Numbered from the stretch's first letter, positions 1 to 10,195 are shown. The stretch: DNA of 49,618 nt from Pirellulaceae bacterium (GCA_022446825.1 JAKVBY010000030.1:2885-52502), one strand, 5' to 3'. Made by a program: numbers and translations. The notes: generated by a model not told the origin, from the letters alone.

Positions 1-606
1 CAGAATACGGTCCGCTTCCTCAACTACAATGGCACAAGAGACTTTGGCCACTTTGAACGTGGTAACGTCAAACTCCGGTAGCTGGAACTCTCCCCGCTCG
101 GTCTGCCACGATTCCGTGACAGGAAGTTTGATCAGGTTGGGAAAACCGAGCCAGCGAAATTCACCGGTGGTGGGATTAGTCGCTCCGACCCAGGCACGAA
201 AATGGAAGGTTCCACTTCCTTTCAACGACACTTCGTAGCGGTATTTCGTGGCTGGCCGAATGATGAATGAGTAGCGGCCATGCAGTCCAATTTGGCAATC
301 TTGCAGTAAAACAGAATGGCCTTCCAAAGCCTCGCTACCCGCTACCCTGCGACCAGAGGGTAGCGCAAATCCTTTGGCGCGCCGATAGAGCGGGCCTCGA
401 TGCTCGAACGGCAACGACTGACCTGCCTGCAAGCGTTTTCTACCCGAGGCGCGCATCCCAAATGTGATCGGCTCCCACGACCATATTTCAAAGTCATCAT
501 GGATGATGAGGCGGGACGGATCCTGCGGTTCGGCAGCTTGGACGAGCACCAATCGCTGCATGGCAAACAGGCTGAGTACGATCATCACAACGCGCAGGCA
601 AGTCAT
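1..606 (-). CDS. Secreted jelly-roll / carbohydrate-binding-like protein, C-terminus cut by window edge
   Basis: The reading frame is open from an ATG at 604-606 to the first base of the window, so about 202 residues are visible and the rest lies outside. It begins with a basic-hydrophobic signal peptide (MTCLRVVMIVLSLFAM...), then a segment starting DDFEIWSWEPITFG. This and the later pattern GRYSFIIRPATKYRYEVSLK resemble CBM4/9-type beta-sandwich modules, which bind polysaccharide (family feel, not a proven match). The ATG overlaps the TGA stop of the GH42-like gene upstream (ATGA), so the two are translationally coupled and probably act on the same substrate outside the cytoplasm. No catalytic motif is visible in the part present. 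The product may continue into an enzyme domain beyond the edge. Confidence 0.75.
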   Translation of the reverse strand, partial: MTCLRVVMIVLSLFAMQRLVLVQAAEPQDPSRLIIHDDFEIWSWEPITFGMRASGRKRLQAGQSLPFEHRGPLYRRAKGFALPSGRRVAGSEALEGHSVLLQDCQIGLHGRYSFIIRPATKYRYEVSLKGSGTFHFRAWVGATNPTTGEFRWLGFPNLIKLPVTESWQTERGEFQLPEFDVTTFKVAKVSCAIVVEEADRIL

Positions 607-3600
607 GGGGCGGTCACCTCCAAGGTGGTAGTCGCGGTGGACCCTGCTATGGCGTGCTCGACGCGCACGCGATAGCGACCCGGCTCAAGCGACAAAGCAA
701 GGGGCAATGAAATTTGGAATGTGGTTCCCGAAAACACGACGTTTTGTCGGAACCATTCGAGCTCATGATCCTGTGCATCCAAGACGCGGACATGGACAGC
801 CTGAGCCGTCGTTTCCGCCTGGGCATCGTCATTAAAATGGACTCTGCCGGTCAGCGTGACCGTGGTCCCCGGCCTGATCGGTGTGACCGCGCCAGTTAAC
901 TCCAGCGACTCGACGCGGACAGGAAGTATCGCCAGGAATTGAGGTCGCAGGTCGATGTTCCGCTCGAGGCGGTCGGTAAATCCGAGTAACGACTGCGTGC
1001 GAACATCGTACACGTAGCCTGCTGCAGGAAGTTTTAGCTGGACTGGTGACATTTTTTGATCCTCGCCAAAATCGGTCGCGAGCAAACCGATCAGTTGCGT
1101 CGATCCATGTTGAAAGACACGCGTGAAAATGTCGTAGCGCGGGTGACCAGCTGCATCGACTAATTCCAAAGGAGGCTGCTGGTTGGCATGCTTGTGCAAG
1201 AGATCCACAACCACCTCCGCACCACCGAAATCCCCGTTTTCCAGACGCTGGGTATAGCCGTTGATGAGGTTGGGAAGATAGGCCGCCTGTCCCTTGCCAA
1301 AGGGCTGCAGGTGCCTTTGGTCGGTAACGGGAAAGAGGTCCGCCAGTTGCCCTTCTTCCAGGGGGCGGCCGTGCTGGGTGTAGGTCGCCGGATCATTGGC
1401 GGCGATCACCAGTCCTCCCTCAGCCACGAACTCTCGAATCGCCACGACCTCGCTGGGGGACATGCCTTTGTTGTAGGGTAATACGAGGGCTCGAAAACCT
1501 CGCTGCTGAAGAATTCCTGCCTGCAAATCCTCGGGCGCGATGATCGTTGGGCGCAGACGAATCGAGTTGAGCAGCGTCAGTGCGTCGGCCGGGGCACCAC
1601 CAATGACACTTATATTCGACAACCAGGTCCCCGAAAAGCCATTCTCCTCAAACGGTAATAACCGCGAAATGTAATGATTGTAGGGAGCCCACAGCAAGGC
1701 CACCTGCGCCCGCTGCGGCTGCGCTGCAATCGTTAATTTTCCGATCCCGCGTTGAATCGAGCGTACCTCGCGCGCGTAATCCTTAAAGAAGGGCAACGCC
1801 TCGGAAAAGTCCGGCGTAAAGCAACTCAAACCGCCCAAGGTCGAGGGGTGTAAACAGTTTTCCCAGTCAAAGCCGTTCAAGCCGAGCATTAAAACGAGCC
1901 AGGGGTAGCGTTCCCGATGGACTGGCGATTGGTGGTCGTAGTTCCACCGCAGCACCGACTGAGGTGCCATGAGAAAACTACGCTCGGCCGCGAAGGACTG
2001 GGGCAACTCAACCGTCATGGCATGGCGCCACTGGGGATGAATTTCCTGGCCGATATACAACTTGGAACAAGTCATCTCGTGACGATACCGCGAAAAATCA
2101 TGATGATCGTGGCCCACACGTCCCGTCCGCGCGTGCGGGATGAATCTCCGCATCATCTTCGTCAAGTCAATGAAATACTGGCTCCATACCCGGGACCGCA
2201 TGAAATAGCGAAAGTCCACCCAACGCGGCAGCTGATCTTGTTCCACTGCCTCGGTCAGTAAAATGCCGCGAACCTGCTCCCAGCTATCAAACGGCGTGTT
2301 CCATTCGGCATTCAGTTTGGCCAGGTCATCACCGTACTGCTGCCGACACCAAGCTTGAAAGACCCGTGTGGTAGTCGCTCCAAAGCCAGAATTCTCGCGG
2401 GAACTGAACTCGCCCGAAAGGTAGTTCTCACCCGTCAACGTGTAAAACGGCGAGCCAAAGCGCGCGGCTTGTTTGTACTGATCAATCCGTCCATTGATGA
2501 ATTCCGCACCGATGTATTGCATACGAAAGGGAAACTCCCGCGGATCGAGTTTTTCCCCCGTTGCGGCGACCCGACGCAGCATGCGGCTTATCTCTACCAG
2601 ATCAAAATCGGCTTGTTCTTGATTTGGATCGCGCTGGTCATCCGCAGGACTGAGTATCTCTCCATGGTGCTCGGCATACGCCACGCTGCGCAAATGGTGT
2701 CGCGCATTCTGGACGAACTGTTGTTGATAGCTGTAGATCAGGTAGGTGAAAGTGGAATTAATTCCATATTTCCTCATCAAGCGACCATAAAGATCACCCT
2801 TCCAATGACTACGCCCCGGGGTTGGCGAGAAGATCAACATAAACATGTAATCTTCAAAACTGCGATTCGGAATCGGCGCGGGGATGGATCGCACATCAAC
2901 GATTCCCGCAGGATCCGAAATCTGGCCCACAATATCCCAGAGCTCGGACAAAGGATTCCGCACCGGAATGGAGAACTCGACAAGGTCGTTGGCGACCGAG
3001 TGCAGGGTCGCCGTGGCGACCGTTCGCCCCCAGGTATCGACGGCATGGACCTCGACGGTTTGCCCTGCCGCCAGTGGTCGCTGACAATGCAATGTCCCGC
3101 GGATGTTTTGCCCCACCTCGTACCAGGGCCGATCCAGTGTGATTTCGTCCACGCGCTGGGCCGCTTCCACGCGGAAACTTTGCGAGGCAAAATCCAGCAC
3201 GGCGCCCGCCTTGTCGAGCAAACGGACATCGATCAAATAATCGCCGCGCGGCAAGATCGGCAAGCTGCGTTGGATCGCTGGGGCCCATGGTAGCGTTTCC
3301 TGCTGAACCACCGCGCCCTCTCGAGTGCGCAATTGATACTGCAGGGAATCAGCGCGATCCGTCGCCGCCGTGATCTCGACCCGCGCGTCAGAAAGGCTCT
3401 GGCGAGCGACGACCCTGTGGGGAACCTGCGCGTGCCAGCGCAAGCGCCGTACCGCCGGATCCTGCGGCGCGGTCAGTGTCGTTTGCGGTGTGGAAAGGGT
3501 GATCGCCAGGTGGGCCGCCGCCTGACGCCGCGTACTCCACAACAGACAACGGGCCAGGATGGCAAAGGAGAAATCATAAGCAACCGCATCATGATCACCG

Positions 3601-4430
3601 CTGGGATGGTTCCAATAGGGCGTTAACGAATTGCTGTGCCGCCGCGCCGTGGCGGCATCAAAATAGTCGAGCCCGACAACCCGACCCAGTTCGTGTTGCG
3701 AGGTGGTCAGGCGTAGCGTGGTCTGTGCGTAGTCATGCGGGGGCACTCCCGCCAGCGGCTCGAACGAATCTTGGGCAGCGATCGGTTGGATAGGCAGCGT
3801 ATCCAGAGGCGTGGACTGTCGAATCCAAGTCTCCAGCGGCCCCCCCTCCCCCGTTTCAAAGAGTCGCTCGAAAAGGGCATCACGGCCTTCAGCAACAACC
3901 GTTCGATTGCTATAGCCGGCGTTCAATCGATGGGGCGTGACACAGACCAGACCCGTGCCACGCGCCACGTGTTCCAAAATACGGCTACGCACCGCAGGCG
4001 GGATCACGGCCCAGGAAACCTTGCCAATGACGATCACATCATATCGATTTTCCAAGCTGAGTCGCTCTTTGACCAGGGACTCCAGAACGAGTTTTGCTTC
4101 GACGCCAACCAACGGCGTGGTCGTGTCCCCTTCGCTATATCCCTCTTCCCAAGCGGTGTGCCCGGCATTCATGATCACGGTATAGTCAAGCTCGAGCCGC
4201 TGCGAGATTTCAACAACCTCGCGCGCATCACTATAAGGCAGAATGAACAGTGCTCGTAGCGGACCTCCTGCGCAAGGTCGCGCCCAGGGAACATGGGGAG
4301 TCTCCAGCGTCCCCGGCAGCTGATCATAGGGTTGATTGGGATCACCAAAAGGGGGTGTCGCCCAGAGGGTCACCGACAAAAACAGCGCACTGGTAATGCT
4401 GAACAATGTGCAACGTAATAAGAACCGCAT
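603..4430 (-). CDS. Secreted GH42-like protein with beta-galactosidase trimerisation domain
   Basis: This is a 1275-residue exported protein with an N-terminal signal peptide (MRFLLRCTLFSITSALFLSV). The first ~200 residues look like a Rossmann/ThuA-like glutamine-amidotransferase fold (VIVIGKVSWAVIP), followed by beta-sandwich segments. A TIM-barrel-like region contains the GH42 pattern FQAWCRQQYGDDLAKLNAEW. The region after it (ALLWAPYNHYISRLLPF, then RALVLPYNKGMSPSEV and EFVAEGGLVIAAND) matches the GH42 trimerisation domain. GH42 members are mostly beta-galactosidases, but this large planctomycete form is divergent and I cannot assign the two catalytic glutamates with certainty. It sits in a run of minus-strand carbohydrate genes and overlaps the next one by ATGA. 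The start at 4430 has an AAGGAAA about 9 bases upstream. Polysaccharide hydrolysis is inferred; the substrate is unknown. Confidence 0.75.
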   Translation of the reverse strand: MRFLLRCTLFSITSALFLSVTLWATPPFGDPNQPYDQLPGTLETPHVPWARPCAGGPLRALFILPYSDAREVVEISQRLELDYTVIMNAGHTAWEEGYSEGDTTTPLVGVEAKLVLESLVKERLSLENRYDVIVIGKVSWAVIPPAVRSRILEHVARGTGLVCVTPHRLNAGYSNRTVVAEGRDALFERLFETGEGGPLETWIRQSTPLDTLPIQPIAAQDSFEPLAGVPPHDYAQTTLRLTTSQHELGRVVGLDYFDAATARRHSNSLTPYWNHPSGDHDAVAYDFSFAILARCLLWSTRRQAAAHLAITLSTPQTTLTAPQDPAVRRLRWHAQVPHRVVARQSLSDARVEITAATDRADSLQYQLRTREGAVVQQETLPWAPAIQRSLPILPRGDYLIDVRLLDKAGAVLDFASQSFRVEAAQRVDEITLDRPWYEVGQNIRGTLHCQRPLAAGQTVEVHAVDTWGRTVATATLHSVANDLVEFSIPVRNPLSELWDIVGQISDPAGIVDVRSIPAPIPNRSFEDYMFMLIFSPTPGRSHWKGDLYGRLMRKYGINSTFTYLIYSYQQQFVQNARHHLRSVAYAEHHGEILSPADDQRDPNQEQADFDLVEISRMLRRVAATGEKLDPREFPFRMQYIGAEFINGRIDQYKQAARFGSPFYTLTGENYLSGEFSSRENSGFGATTTRVFQAWCRQQYGDDLAKLNAEWNTPFDSWEQVRGILLTEAVEQDQLPRWVDFRYFMRSRVWSQYFIDLTKMMRRFIPHARTGRVGHDHHDFSRYRHEMTCSKLYIGQEIHPQWRHAMTVELPQSFAAERSFLMAPQSVLRWNYDHQSPVHRERYPWLVLMLGLNGFDWENCLHPSTLGGLSCFTPDFSEALPFFKDYAREVRSIQRGIGKLTIAAQPQRAQVALLWAPYNHYISRLLPFEENGFSGTWLSNISVIGGAPADALTLLNSIRLRPTIIAPEDLQAGILQQRGFRALVLPYNKGMSPSEVVAIREFVAEGGLVIAANDPATYTQHGRPLEEGQLADLFPVTDQRHLQPFGKGQAAYLPNLINGYTQRLENGDFGGAEVVVDLLHKHANQQPPLELVDAAGHPRYDIFTRVFQHGSTQLIGLLATDFGEDQKMSPVQLKLPAAGYVYDVRTQSLLGFTDRLERNIDLRPQFLAILPVRVESLELTGAVTPIRPGTTVTLTGRVHFNDDAQAETTAQAVHVRVLDAQDHELEWFRQNVVFSGTTFQISLPLALSLEPGRYRVRVEHAIAGSTATTTLEVTAP

Positions 4431-4637
4431 CGACTTAGATTTCCTTTTGGAGGGACTCTAGCAAATCGCAGAGCTAATCGCAGTAACCTAGCGGCTCCCA
4501 GTATACTCACTTCCTGCCTGCAACAAGTCGTTGCCGCCTCGCGCGCCAGTCAAGTTCGCTGTGGGACAACCCCGCAAGGCGGCCTGGGCGGGAGGTTTAC
4601 AGTGCAAACACTAGGTCGGCGCTGCGGGGATCGTCAT

Positions 4638-6782
4638 TTAGGGGTCGGCCGGCTCGCGGGGATCCTGCCTCTCGACAAATGCGCACAACTCATCGATTCT
4701 GCCGGTGTAATAATATTTCTCCAAGGTAGCCCGATCGAGCTCTGAATATTGCAGCAGGTCGGCAAAGACCTTCTCTCGCAGCCAGTAACCATGGTGGTAC
4801 CGCTCTCGTCGCGTCTTTGCCACAAGATGCCGTGAGTAGCCGGGAGGAATTTCGAGTTTTTTGAGTTGCAAACGCGCGGCCGTCGAGGGGCGTGGGATGG
4901 CCACCCGATCCAAATCCTCCGAGCGATTCAGCCCCCGCTCTTTTGCCAGACGATGCAGTCGCGTGGCATCCTGCCACATTTGCTCACTGACCGCGGCATA
5001 CGCACCGGACATCTTTTCAAAACCTGCCAGCACCGGTGTCCCTGCAAAATCTGCTGGCTCCAGCGGTCGACCGTCCCACTTGGCCAGCGACCAACCGGTG
5101 AGGGGAACATCGACGCGGGGATCGATTAACTCACACACATCCGGATGCGGCATTGTCTCGTCGGCATAGTCGAGAAGCGACACCACCCGCTCCACTTTTT
5201 CGGTGACCGCTTCGTCGCCGAACTGGCCCGTGTATTCGACGGTCATGTACGCGATCTGATCAAAAAAACCGTTGCCGTCGGTATCCGTATACCGCACGCG
5301 CGGGTAGCGCAGTCCCACGGGTGGCTGGGGCCCGTCGTCCGGGCGCGTGGTCACAGTACTGAAATAAGCCTCCTCGCCCTTATACCAGACCAGTGGGTCG
5401 ACATCCCAAACCGCGAAGTCGGCATGCCACAGGTGAATCCGCCGGTCGAACTTTCCGATGTAGAGCTTGCCTTGTCCCTGGAAGTGGCTGTCGCGCTCAT
5501 AGCGATCCCCGATCCGATCGGAGAGGACAAAGTTCTCCGGTTCATAGCGGCTGAACATCTCTTCCCAGCGGGTGTCGTCGTCGTCCTCGTCGAATTGGAG
5601 CCAGACACTTAACCAATCGCGGTAGTCGGTTGCAACTCGGTAGCCGTCCAGATAGGGCATGTAGCGCCGCACCACTTCCAACCGCGACCGACGTTTGTTT
5701 TCCGAGAGGAACTCGGCATCCCGGAGCCCTTCGATACCCGGTATTCGGTCCACAAAATGTCCGTACTCCAAGCCGCCGGTGAATTCTGTCTCGCGTACCT
5801 TGCGAAAACGCTGGTCTCCCACAAACGTCAGTTGCATATCCAGAGAATGCCAGCGCTGCATGTTGGTATTGCCATTTAACTCGAAGGCAATCTCTATTTG
5901 TTCATAGCGGCTGATGTGCCGTCCCTCGGCGCGGTCAACATTGGCGGACGAGTAGCGCGTCGACATGTTGTTGAACCCGTCAAAATCGAAGTCGTACCAG
6001 GCCAGTGGATTTTCGATCCCGGTCTGCACCTCCGGCGCGTAGGCATTCATGAAGAACCCGTTGCCATGCACGTTCATCACATACTTTCCACCGTCCAGCG
6101 AGCGGTTTTCATATCCATAGGCAAAGTCCTTCCAGTTCAGCAGGGACATCTCCCGTTCGCCGCTGAGATTGATGTGCGTCTTGCTGGCATCGTTGGCACC
6201 GGGATAGGCATGATAAAATTCGCCGTCCGGATCGCCGTCTTGGTTCAGATCGAGGACTTTGTAATACCAGTCTGCCGGATCGTCGAACCTTCCCGACTGG
6301 TCGCTGTCGACAAAAATCGTATAGCCGCCCCATCCGCTCCGCATCGTGTTCCAGGTCTGCGGTGGTTCTTGTCCCACGTTGAAGGCTTGGGTGAAATAGG
6401 CGTGCCAGTTACGACCTTCCTCGGCGGGCGACCACGGGAGCGTCCCATCATCGCTGACGACCGCGATGGTTCGATCATTCCAGACGGTGAGGAGTGTGTC
6501 GGGTCGGGCGTCCCGATTGAGATCGTTGTATCCCCAACGCAGCACCGGGTGACGCGTCCCATCGTATTTCAGGCCCGCGATCTCGCCCAGCACCACGTGG
6601 TTAAGCGGCTGGGCGGTCTCGGCTGGTCCTGGCGATTTTTCTTCCGCCCTCGCAAAATTCCCCGCCGTGCTGGCCCAGGTGAGCACCCAGTTGAGGGCCA
6701 GTAAAAATGCAGTCGCGCGGCCTCCCATCAACATCATCAGAGCAAACTTCCTTCGCGAGAAAACATGGGACGGACCAATCAA
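4638..6782 (-). CDS. Exported protein with calcium-binding-type DxDxDG repeats, function unknown
   Basis: I do not recognise the family. The N-terminus contains a Tat-like SRRKFAL followed by a long hydrophobic stretch, so export is likely. The long form starts with TTG at 6782; an ATG at 6737 with an AAGGAAG nine bases before it would give a 699-residue version without the twin arginines. At least four acidic loops look like EF-hand/dockerin or TSP3 calcium sites: DSDQSGRFDD, DLNQDGDPDGE, DFDFDGFNN and DTDGNGFFDQ. A GYNDLNRDARPD segment resembles FG-GAP/VCBS repeats. The C-terminal ~80 residues are charged and helical. It lies between the GH127-like and GH42-like genes (gaps of 113 and 207 bases), which suggests a part in the same polysaccharide pathway, perhaps binding or lyase activity. 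That role is inference only. Confidence 0.7.
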   Translation of the reverse strand: MIGPSHVFSRRKFALMMLMGGRATAFLLALNWVLTWASTAGNFARAEEKSPGPAETAQPLNHVVLGEIAGLKYDGTRHPVLRWGYNDLNRDARPDTLLTVWNDRTIAVVSDDGTLPWSPAEEGRNWHAYFTQAFNVGQEPPQTWNTMRSGWGGYTIFVDSDQSGRFDDPADWYYKVLDLNQDGDPDGEFYHAYPGANDASKTHINLSGEREMSLLNWKDFAYGYENRSLDGGKYVMNVHGNGFFMNAYAPEVQTGIENPLAWYDFDFDGFNNMSTRYSSANVDRAEGRHISRYEQIEIAFELNGNTNMQRWHSLDMQLTFVGDQRFRKVRETEFTGGLEYGHFVDRIPGIEGLRDAEFLSENKRRSRLEVVRRYMPYLDGYRVATDYRDWLSVWLQFDEDDDDTRWEEMFSRYEPENFVLSDRIGDRYERDSHFQGQGKLYIGKFDRRIHLWHADFAVWDVDPLVWYKGEEAYFSTVTTRPDDGPQPPVGLRYPRVRYTDTDGNGFFDQIAYMTVEYTGQFGDEAVTEKVERVVSLLDYADETMPHPDVCELIDPRVDVPLTGWSLAKWDGRPLEPADFAGTPVLAGFEKMSGAYAAVSEQMWQDATRLHRLAKERGLNRSEDLDRVAIPRPSTAARLQLKKLEIPPGYSRHLVAKTRRERYHHGYWLREKVFADLLQYSELDRATLEKYYYTGRIDELCAFVERQDPREPADP

Positions 6783-6895
6783 ACGCTGCCAATTCTAGTA
6801 TCCGCTAGCGCGGTTTGCTATCGGCCCAACGTCGTGCCTGCGGGAGCAATCGCACCAGCGATGTGTCGCTAGGTGATCGTCAGTTGCCTCATGAG

Positions 6896-9832
6896 CTAGT
6901 CATCAACGTCAAACCAGACACAAAAACCACGAGAGCCGGCCGTTGAGCTGGTCAGCGGTACCAAGGTGCCGCGAGTCCCGTTCTGGAAAGTCACTTGATA
7001 GGCCAACGGAACCGCAGCGTCCGCCAACTTGGTCCGCCTCAGGTGATTCCCTGGCTGAGCGACAGTCACTCCAGCGACGGTAGGGTAACCGAGGGGAGAG
7101 AGGTCACGGATGATTTCGCTGAGAGTCAATTCTGCGCCGCCAGCCATCAGAATTCGTGGTTCTCCACAGATACCTTCATCGGGTCCTGGAGGCCAACGGA
7201 GATGTCCCCTCAGAGTCAACAAGTGGACGCCCGCCAAATCGAATTCCAAGGGAAGCGGCGGATCGCCTAAATGCAAGTCCTCGCTCAACACCGTCTGGTC
7301 ATCCAGCATCAAATCGAAACCGACCCGACCCGTTTTGGCAGCGCGAGTACCTGCCGTATCCCCGATACCAAGCTCGGCTTGAAAGGTCCGCGCATTCGCG
7401 CCTAAGGAAATCGTGATCTTGCCCCAAGAGTTAAAACCCAAACCATGTGCATAGCGTTTGTCGCCAATCTGGAGAGGTTCATCATGCCAAAAGGCTCGAT
7501 CCAGTTTGAATTTCTCCGCCGGCTGTTTTAAATCCAGCACACGACAGGTATCAGGACCCGCACTGGCAACCTGCGCATCGCGACAGGCCAACAGCAACGG
7601 ACCATGCCAGAAAGCAGCTTCCTGGCAGGACGCGTCCCTCCGTGGTTGTTGGATGACATGCAGCGGTGTGGGACAGCGAAATTGGATCTCATGACGACCC
7701 GACCACACAGAATTCGGCGACCGCAACACGACCCAATTCCCGTGCCTTTCCATCTGCAGTGCCTGCGGAGCAAAGCGAAAGTTTGACAGGCCTTGCTCCC
7801 GCGCAGAATTAGGAATCCGCAACCATACTTCCAGATTTGTCGCTTGCCGAAAACGCAGGCTTAAAGAAACGTCCGTGCCAAGTGGATAGTCCCCCGCCTG
7901 TTCGACGAGAATGGGCAGCGTGCCGGGAAAGGAGACTTCAGCAGACGAGGGCACTAGGAAATTGACGTAAATCCGCTGGGTCTGTTCGTCCACTTCGGGA
8001 TCGTGTGGCTGCGCGGTGCTGTAGACATGCTGTGCAAGGTGCATGAGTCCCGTGGCCCCATGATACGAACAGCATTGATCGGCAGGTTCTCCAGCCCGAC
8101 CGCGTAGGTCGCGATGGGCCACGAACCCCCCCGCGCGATTCTGATCAAAGGGCAACCCGTTAAAAACAACCGGTTCCGCGCAATCGAGATAGCGCTCCTG
8201 CTGGGTCAATCGCCATAATTCCAGATTCAGACGCAACCAGTCGACCGTCGCGCAAGCCTCATTGCCTGATTTGTCCGGGATCCCTTCAGGAAACGAACCT
8301 GAAATATAGGCAGCGTCTTTGATTTCCTCCCAAATGCTCTCCACATAGCGCAAATATTTTGCTTCGCGAGTCACCTCAGCCAAACGCAAAAGTCCTCGCA
8401 AACTTGTCATCAAACAATGCGCGTGCCCCTCCACCTGCCGGTAGAACATCGTATGCTTGGCAATCGCTCGGGCCGTCGCCAGGTAGTCTTCATTTTTGGT
8501 GAATCGGTAGAGGGTGACCAAACCTTCTACCGGACAGGCTTTGCCGCCAGGAGGCGCCAGGACGCCCATCGCTTCCCAGTCGCGCGCCGCTACCCGCGCC
8601 GCATAATAATCAGCCAGTTTTTTGGCGGCAGCCAGTGCCTCCTGATTACCACTCGCCGCCATCACCGCCAAACCGATCATGCCACGATGGTCTCCCCAAT
8701 AGGTCATCATGTCGCGAGTGGCACTGAAGTGGCCGTCTGCTTGTTGATACTCTAAAACCGCCTCGAGAATGGGACTTTTGTTGTAACTGGGATAACCATA
8801 CGCTTCTAACAAGGTGGCTCCTTCCAGCCAGCGACCGGGATAATCGATGCCCCAATTCCCAGGCCAAACCGCGCCTTCCTCTGCCGTCTCCGGTTCTTCC
8901 ATCTGAATCGGTTTGTCGCGCAGACGTCGCATCTTGGTAGCAGACAAGTTCGTACGGACACCCAGGAAGCCCTGCAAGTTGACCGCTGCAGGCGGCAGTG
9001 GCTGGAGAATTGTCGCAATTTTCTGTACTGCGCCCGCCAGCCCAGCGCTCGCCGGAGGAGGCTTTGCTACCGGCTGAGATACGAGATCGAGGCTTCCATA
9101 GGTTAACCACTTTGCTGCGTCGATCCGCTGCGATTCCCAATCTTCTTCAAAGACCACCCGACCATGCTGTTCCACCAGAATGTCATCCAAGATCATCCCC
9201 CCTACACAGGTAAAGCCCACACGTAAATCAGCAACATGATAGGCTTGGCCGTAACGGTCTGGGCGACCCCGTTCATCGGGTCCTTCATTCCAGGTCTGTC
9301 CCCAGTCGGTCGACCATTCCAAAAAACCACCCGTTTCATCGCCCAGAGTAATCCGCACAGTAATTGCGGATTCTTTTTGTGCCGCCTGCTGGGCCGCAAT
9401 CTGCAAAAGATGAGGTAGCTCAATCCCCTGGTTGCCGACGAACTCGCTGTATTTCAACACGCGCCCCCATGTTCCACAGGCAAGAGACCCGGCGGTCGTC
9501 GCCTCATTATGAAACGGTGCCTCCGCGCCGGAGAGCGTAGACCAGCCAGTAGAATTATTTAGATTGGGTACCGTGTCAAAGAACCACCCGCCAATCGGTG
9601 CAAAGACCTCCGGACAATCGACCTTCCCATCCGCCCGCCAAAAAGTGAAAGTAACCCGTAGGTTCCCACCTCGGTCCCAGGTTTGTTGCGACTCCAAAGT
9701 TGCTGAGGCAGCAAAATCGGGGCGACTCAGCCTCATCCTTAGGCCTTGGTTTGGGCGGATTTCTGCCTGCGTTTGTGGCAGTGCACATTCCAGCAAGAGC
9801 AAAACCATCCCCATCCACGTGGACCATTTCAT
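6896..9832 (-). CDS. GH127-like (DUF1680) secreted glycoside hydrolase with C-terminal NPCBM domain
   Basis: This is 978 residues from the ATG at 9832, chosen because it opens with a signal peptide (MKWSTWMGMVLLLLECAL) and has GGAG 10 bases upstream; a longer GTG start at 9856 lacks these. The middle shows an alpha-barrel with the GH127 signature: E525-A-C527 and a vicinal pair C587-C588 (QCCSYHG). In GH127 beta-L-arabinofuranosidases the equivalent E-x-C and C-C residues bind zinc and one cysteine is the nucleophile, so the site appears complete. An N-terminal ~270-residue beta-rich region may be a lectin-like module. Near the C-terminus, YAHGLGFNSWGKITISL and a following stretch resemble the NPCBM sugar-binding domain. 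It is the likely first gene of the minus-strand carbohydrate cluster. Substrate (arabinose-containing or another furanosyl glycan) is not determinable here. Confidence 0.8.
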   Translation of the reverse strand: MKWSTWMGMVLLLLECALPQTQAEIRPNQGLRMRLSRPDFAASATLESQQTWDRGGNLRVTFTFWRADGKVDCPEVFAPIGGWFFDTVPNLNNSTGWSTLSGAEAPFHNEATTAGSLACGTWGRVLKYSEFVGNQGIELPHLLQIAAQQAAQKESAITVRITLGDETGGFLEWSTDWGQTWNEGPDERGRPDRYGQAYHVADLRVGFTCVGGMILDDILVEQHGRVVFEEDWESQRIDAAKWLTYGSLDLVSQPVAKPPPASAGLAGAVQKIATILQPLPPAAVNLQGFLGVRTNLSATKMRRLRDKPIQMEEPETAEEGAVWPGNWGIDYPGRWLEGATLLEAYGYPSYNKSPILEAVLEYQQADGHFSATRDMMTYWGDHRGMIGLAVMAASGNQEALAAAKKLADYYAARVAARDWEAMGVLAPPGGKACPVEGLVTLYRFTKNEDYLATARAIAKHTMFYRQVEGHAHCLMTSLRGLLRLAEVTREAKYLRYVESIWEEIKDAAYISGSFPEGIPDKSGNEACATVDWLRLNLELWRLTQQERYLDCAEPVVFNGLPFDQNRAGGFVAHRDLRGRAGEPADQCCSYHGATGLMHLAQHVYSTAQPHDPEVDEQTQRIYVNFLVPSSAEVSFPGTLPILVEQAGDYPLGTDVSLSLRFRQATNLEVWLRIPNSAREQGLSNFRFAPQALQMERHGNWVVLRSPNSVWSGRHEIQFRCPTPLHVIQQPRRDASCQEAAFWHGPLLLACRDAQVASAGPDTCRVLDLKQPAEKFKLDRAFWHDEPLQIGDKRYAHGLGFNSWGKITISLGANARTFQAELGIGDTAGTRAAKTGRVGFDLMLDDQTVLSEDLHLGDPPLPLEFDLAGVHLLTLRGHLRWPPGPDEGICGEPRILMAGGAELTLSEIIRDLSPLGYPTVAGVTVAQPGNHLRRTKLADAAVPLAYQVTFQNGTRGTLVPLTSSTAGSRGFCVWFDVDD

Positions 9833-10195
9833 AGCAACTTCACTCCAAAGGCTCACTCCAAAAATACGCCTTTAGTCTATGCGATGTTGATCCCTTTTTC
9901 ACGTTCCGGGAAGTCGTGAGTCTTCTTGGCACAGGACGATGGTGCTGGCTAACAGTCGGCAAAGATCTTTGGCCAGATCTCCGAGGTCACCTCAAGCGAC
10001 TGACGAACTTTCCAGTGCCATGAGAAATCGACACATCGTCCGCCTGAGGACGTTGGATACTGCACACCACTGGGGATCCTGACCAGGCATTTTTCAGCTG
10101 GGGGTCTATCGGACTGCTGGCATCATACCCAGGCAATAGTCTTCTGTCACCACTGTGGCCTGGGAACTCGCAGATCAAGAGGAAGGGAGCAATGT
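9833..10195 (-). other. Intergenic region, 363 bases, nothing recognised
   Basis: This gap separates the first gene of the carbohydrate cluster from the NfeD-like gene upstream. It should contain the cluster promoter on the minus strand. I see no convincing -35/-10 pair, no strong hairpin and no ORF with believable composition. Confidence 0.5.

Noticed and set aside
2355..3293. Long plus-strand open frame of 312 codons
   Set aside because: It lies fully inside the GH42-like gene on the other strand, has no recognisable domain, and is a shadow of high-GC codon use.
5145..5612. 155-codon plus-strand frame
   Set aside because: It is antisense to the Ca-repeat protein gene and has no domain pattern or ribosome site.
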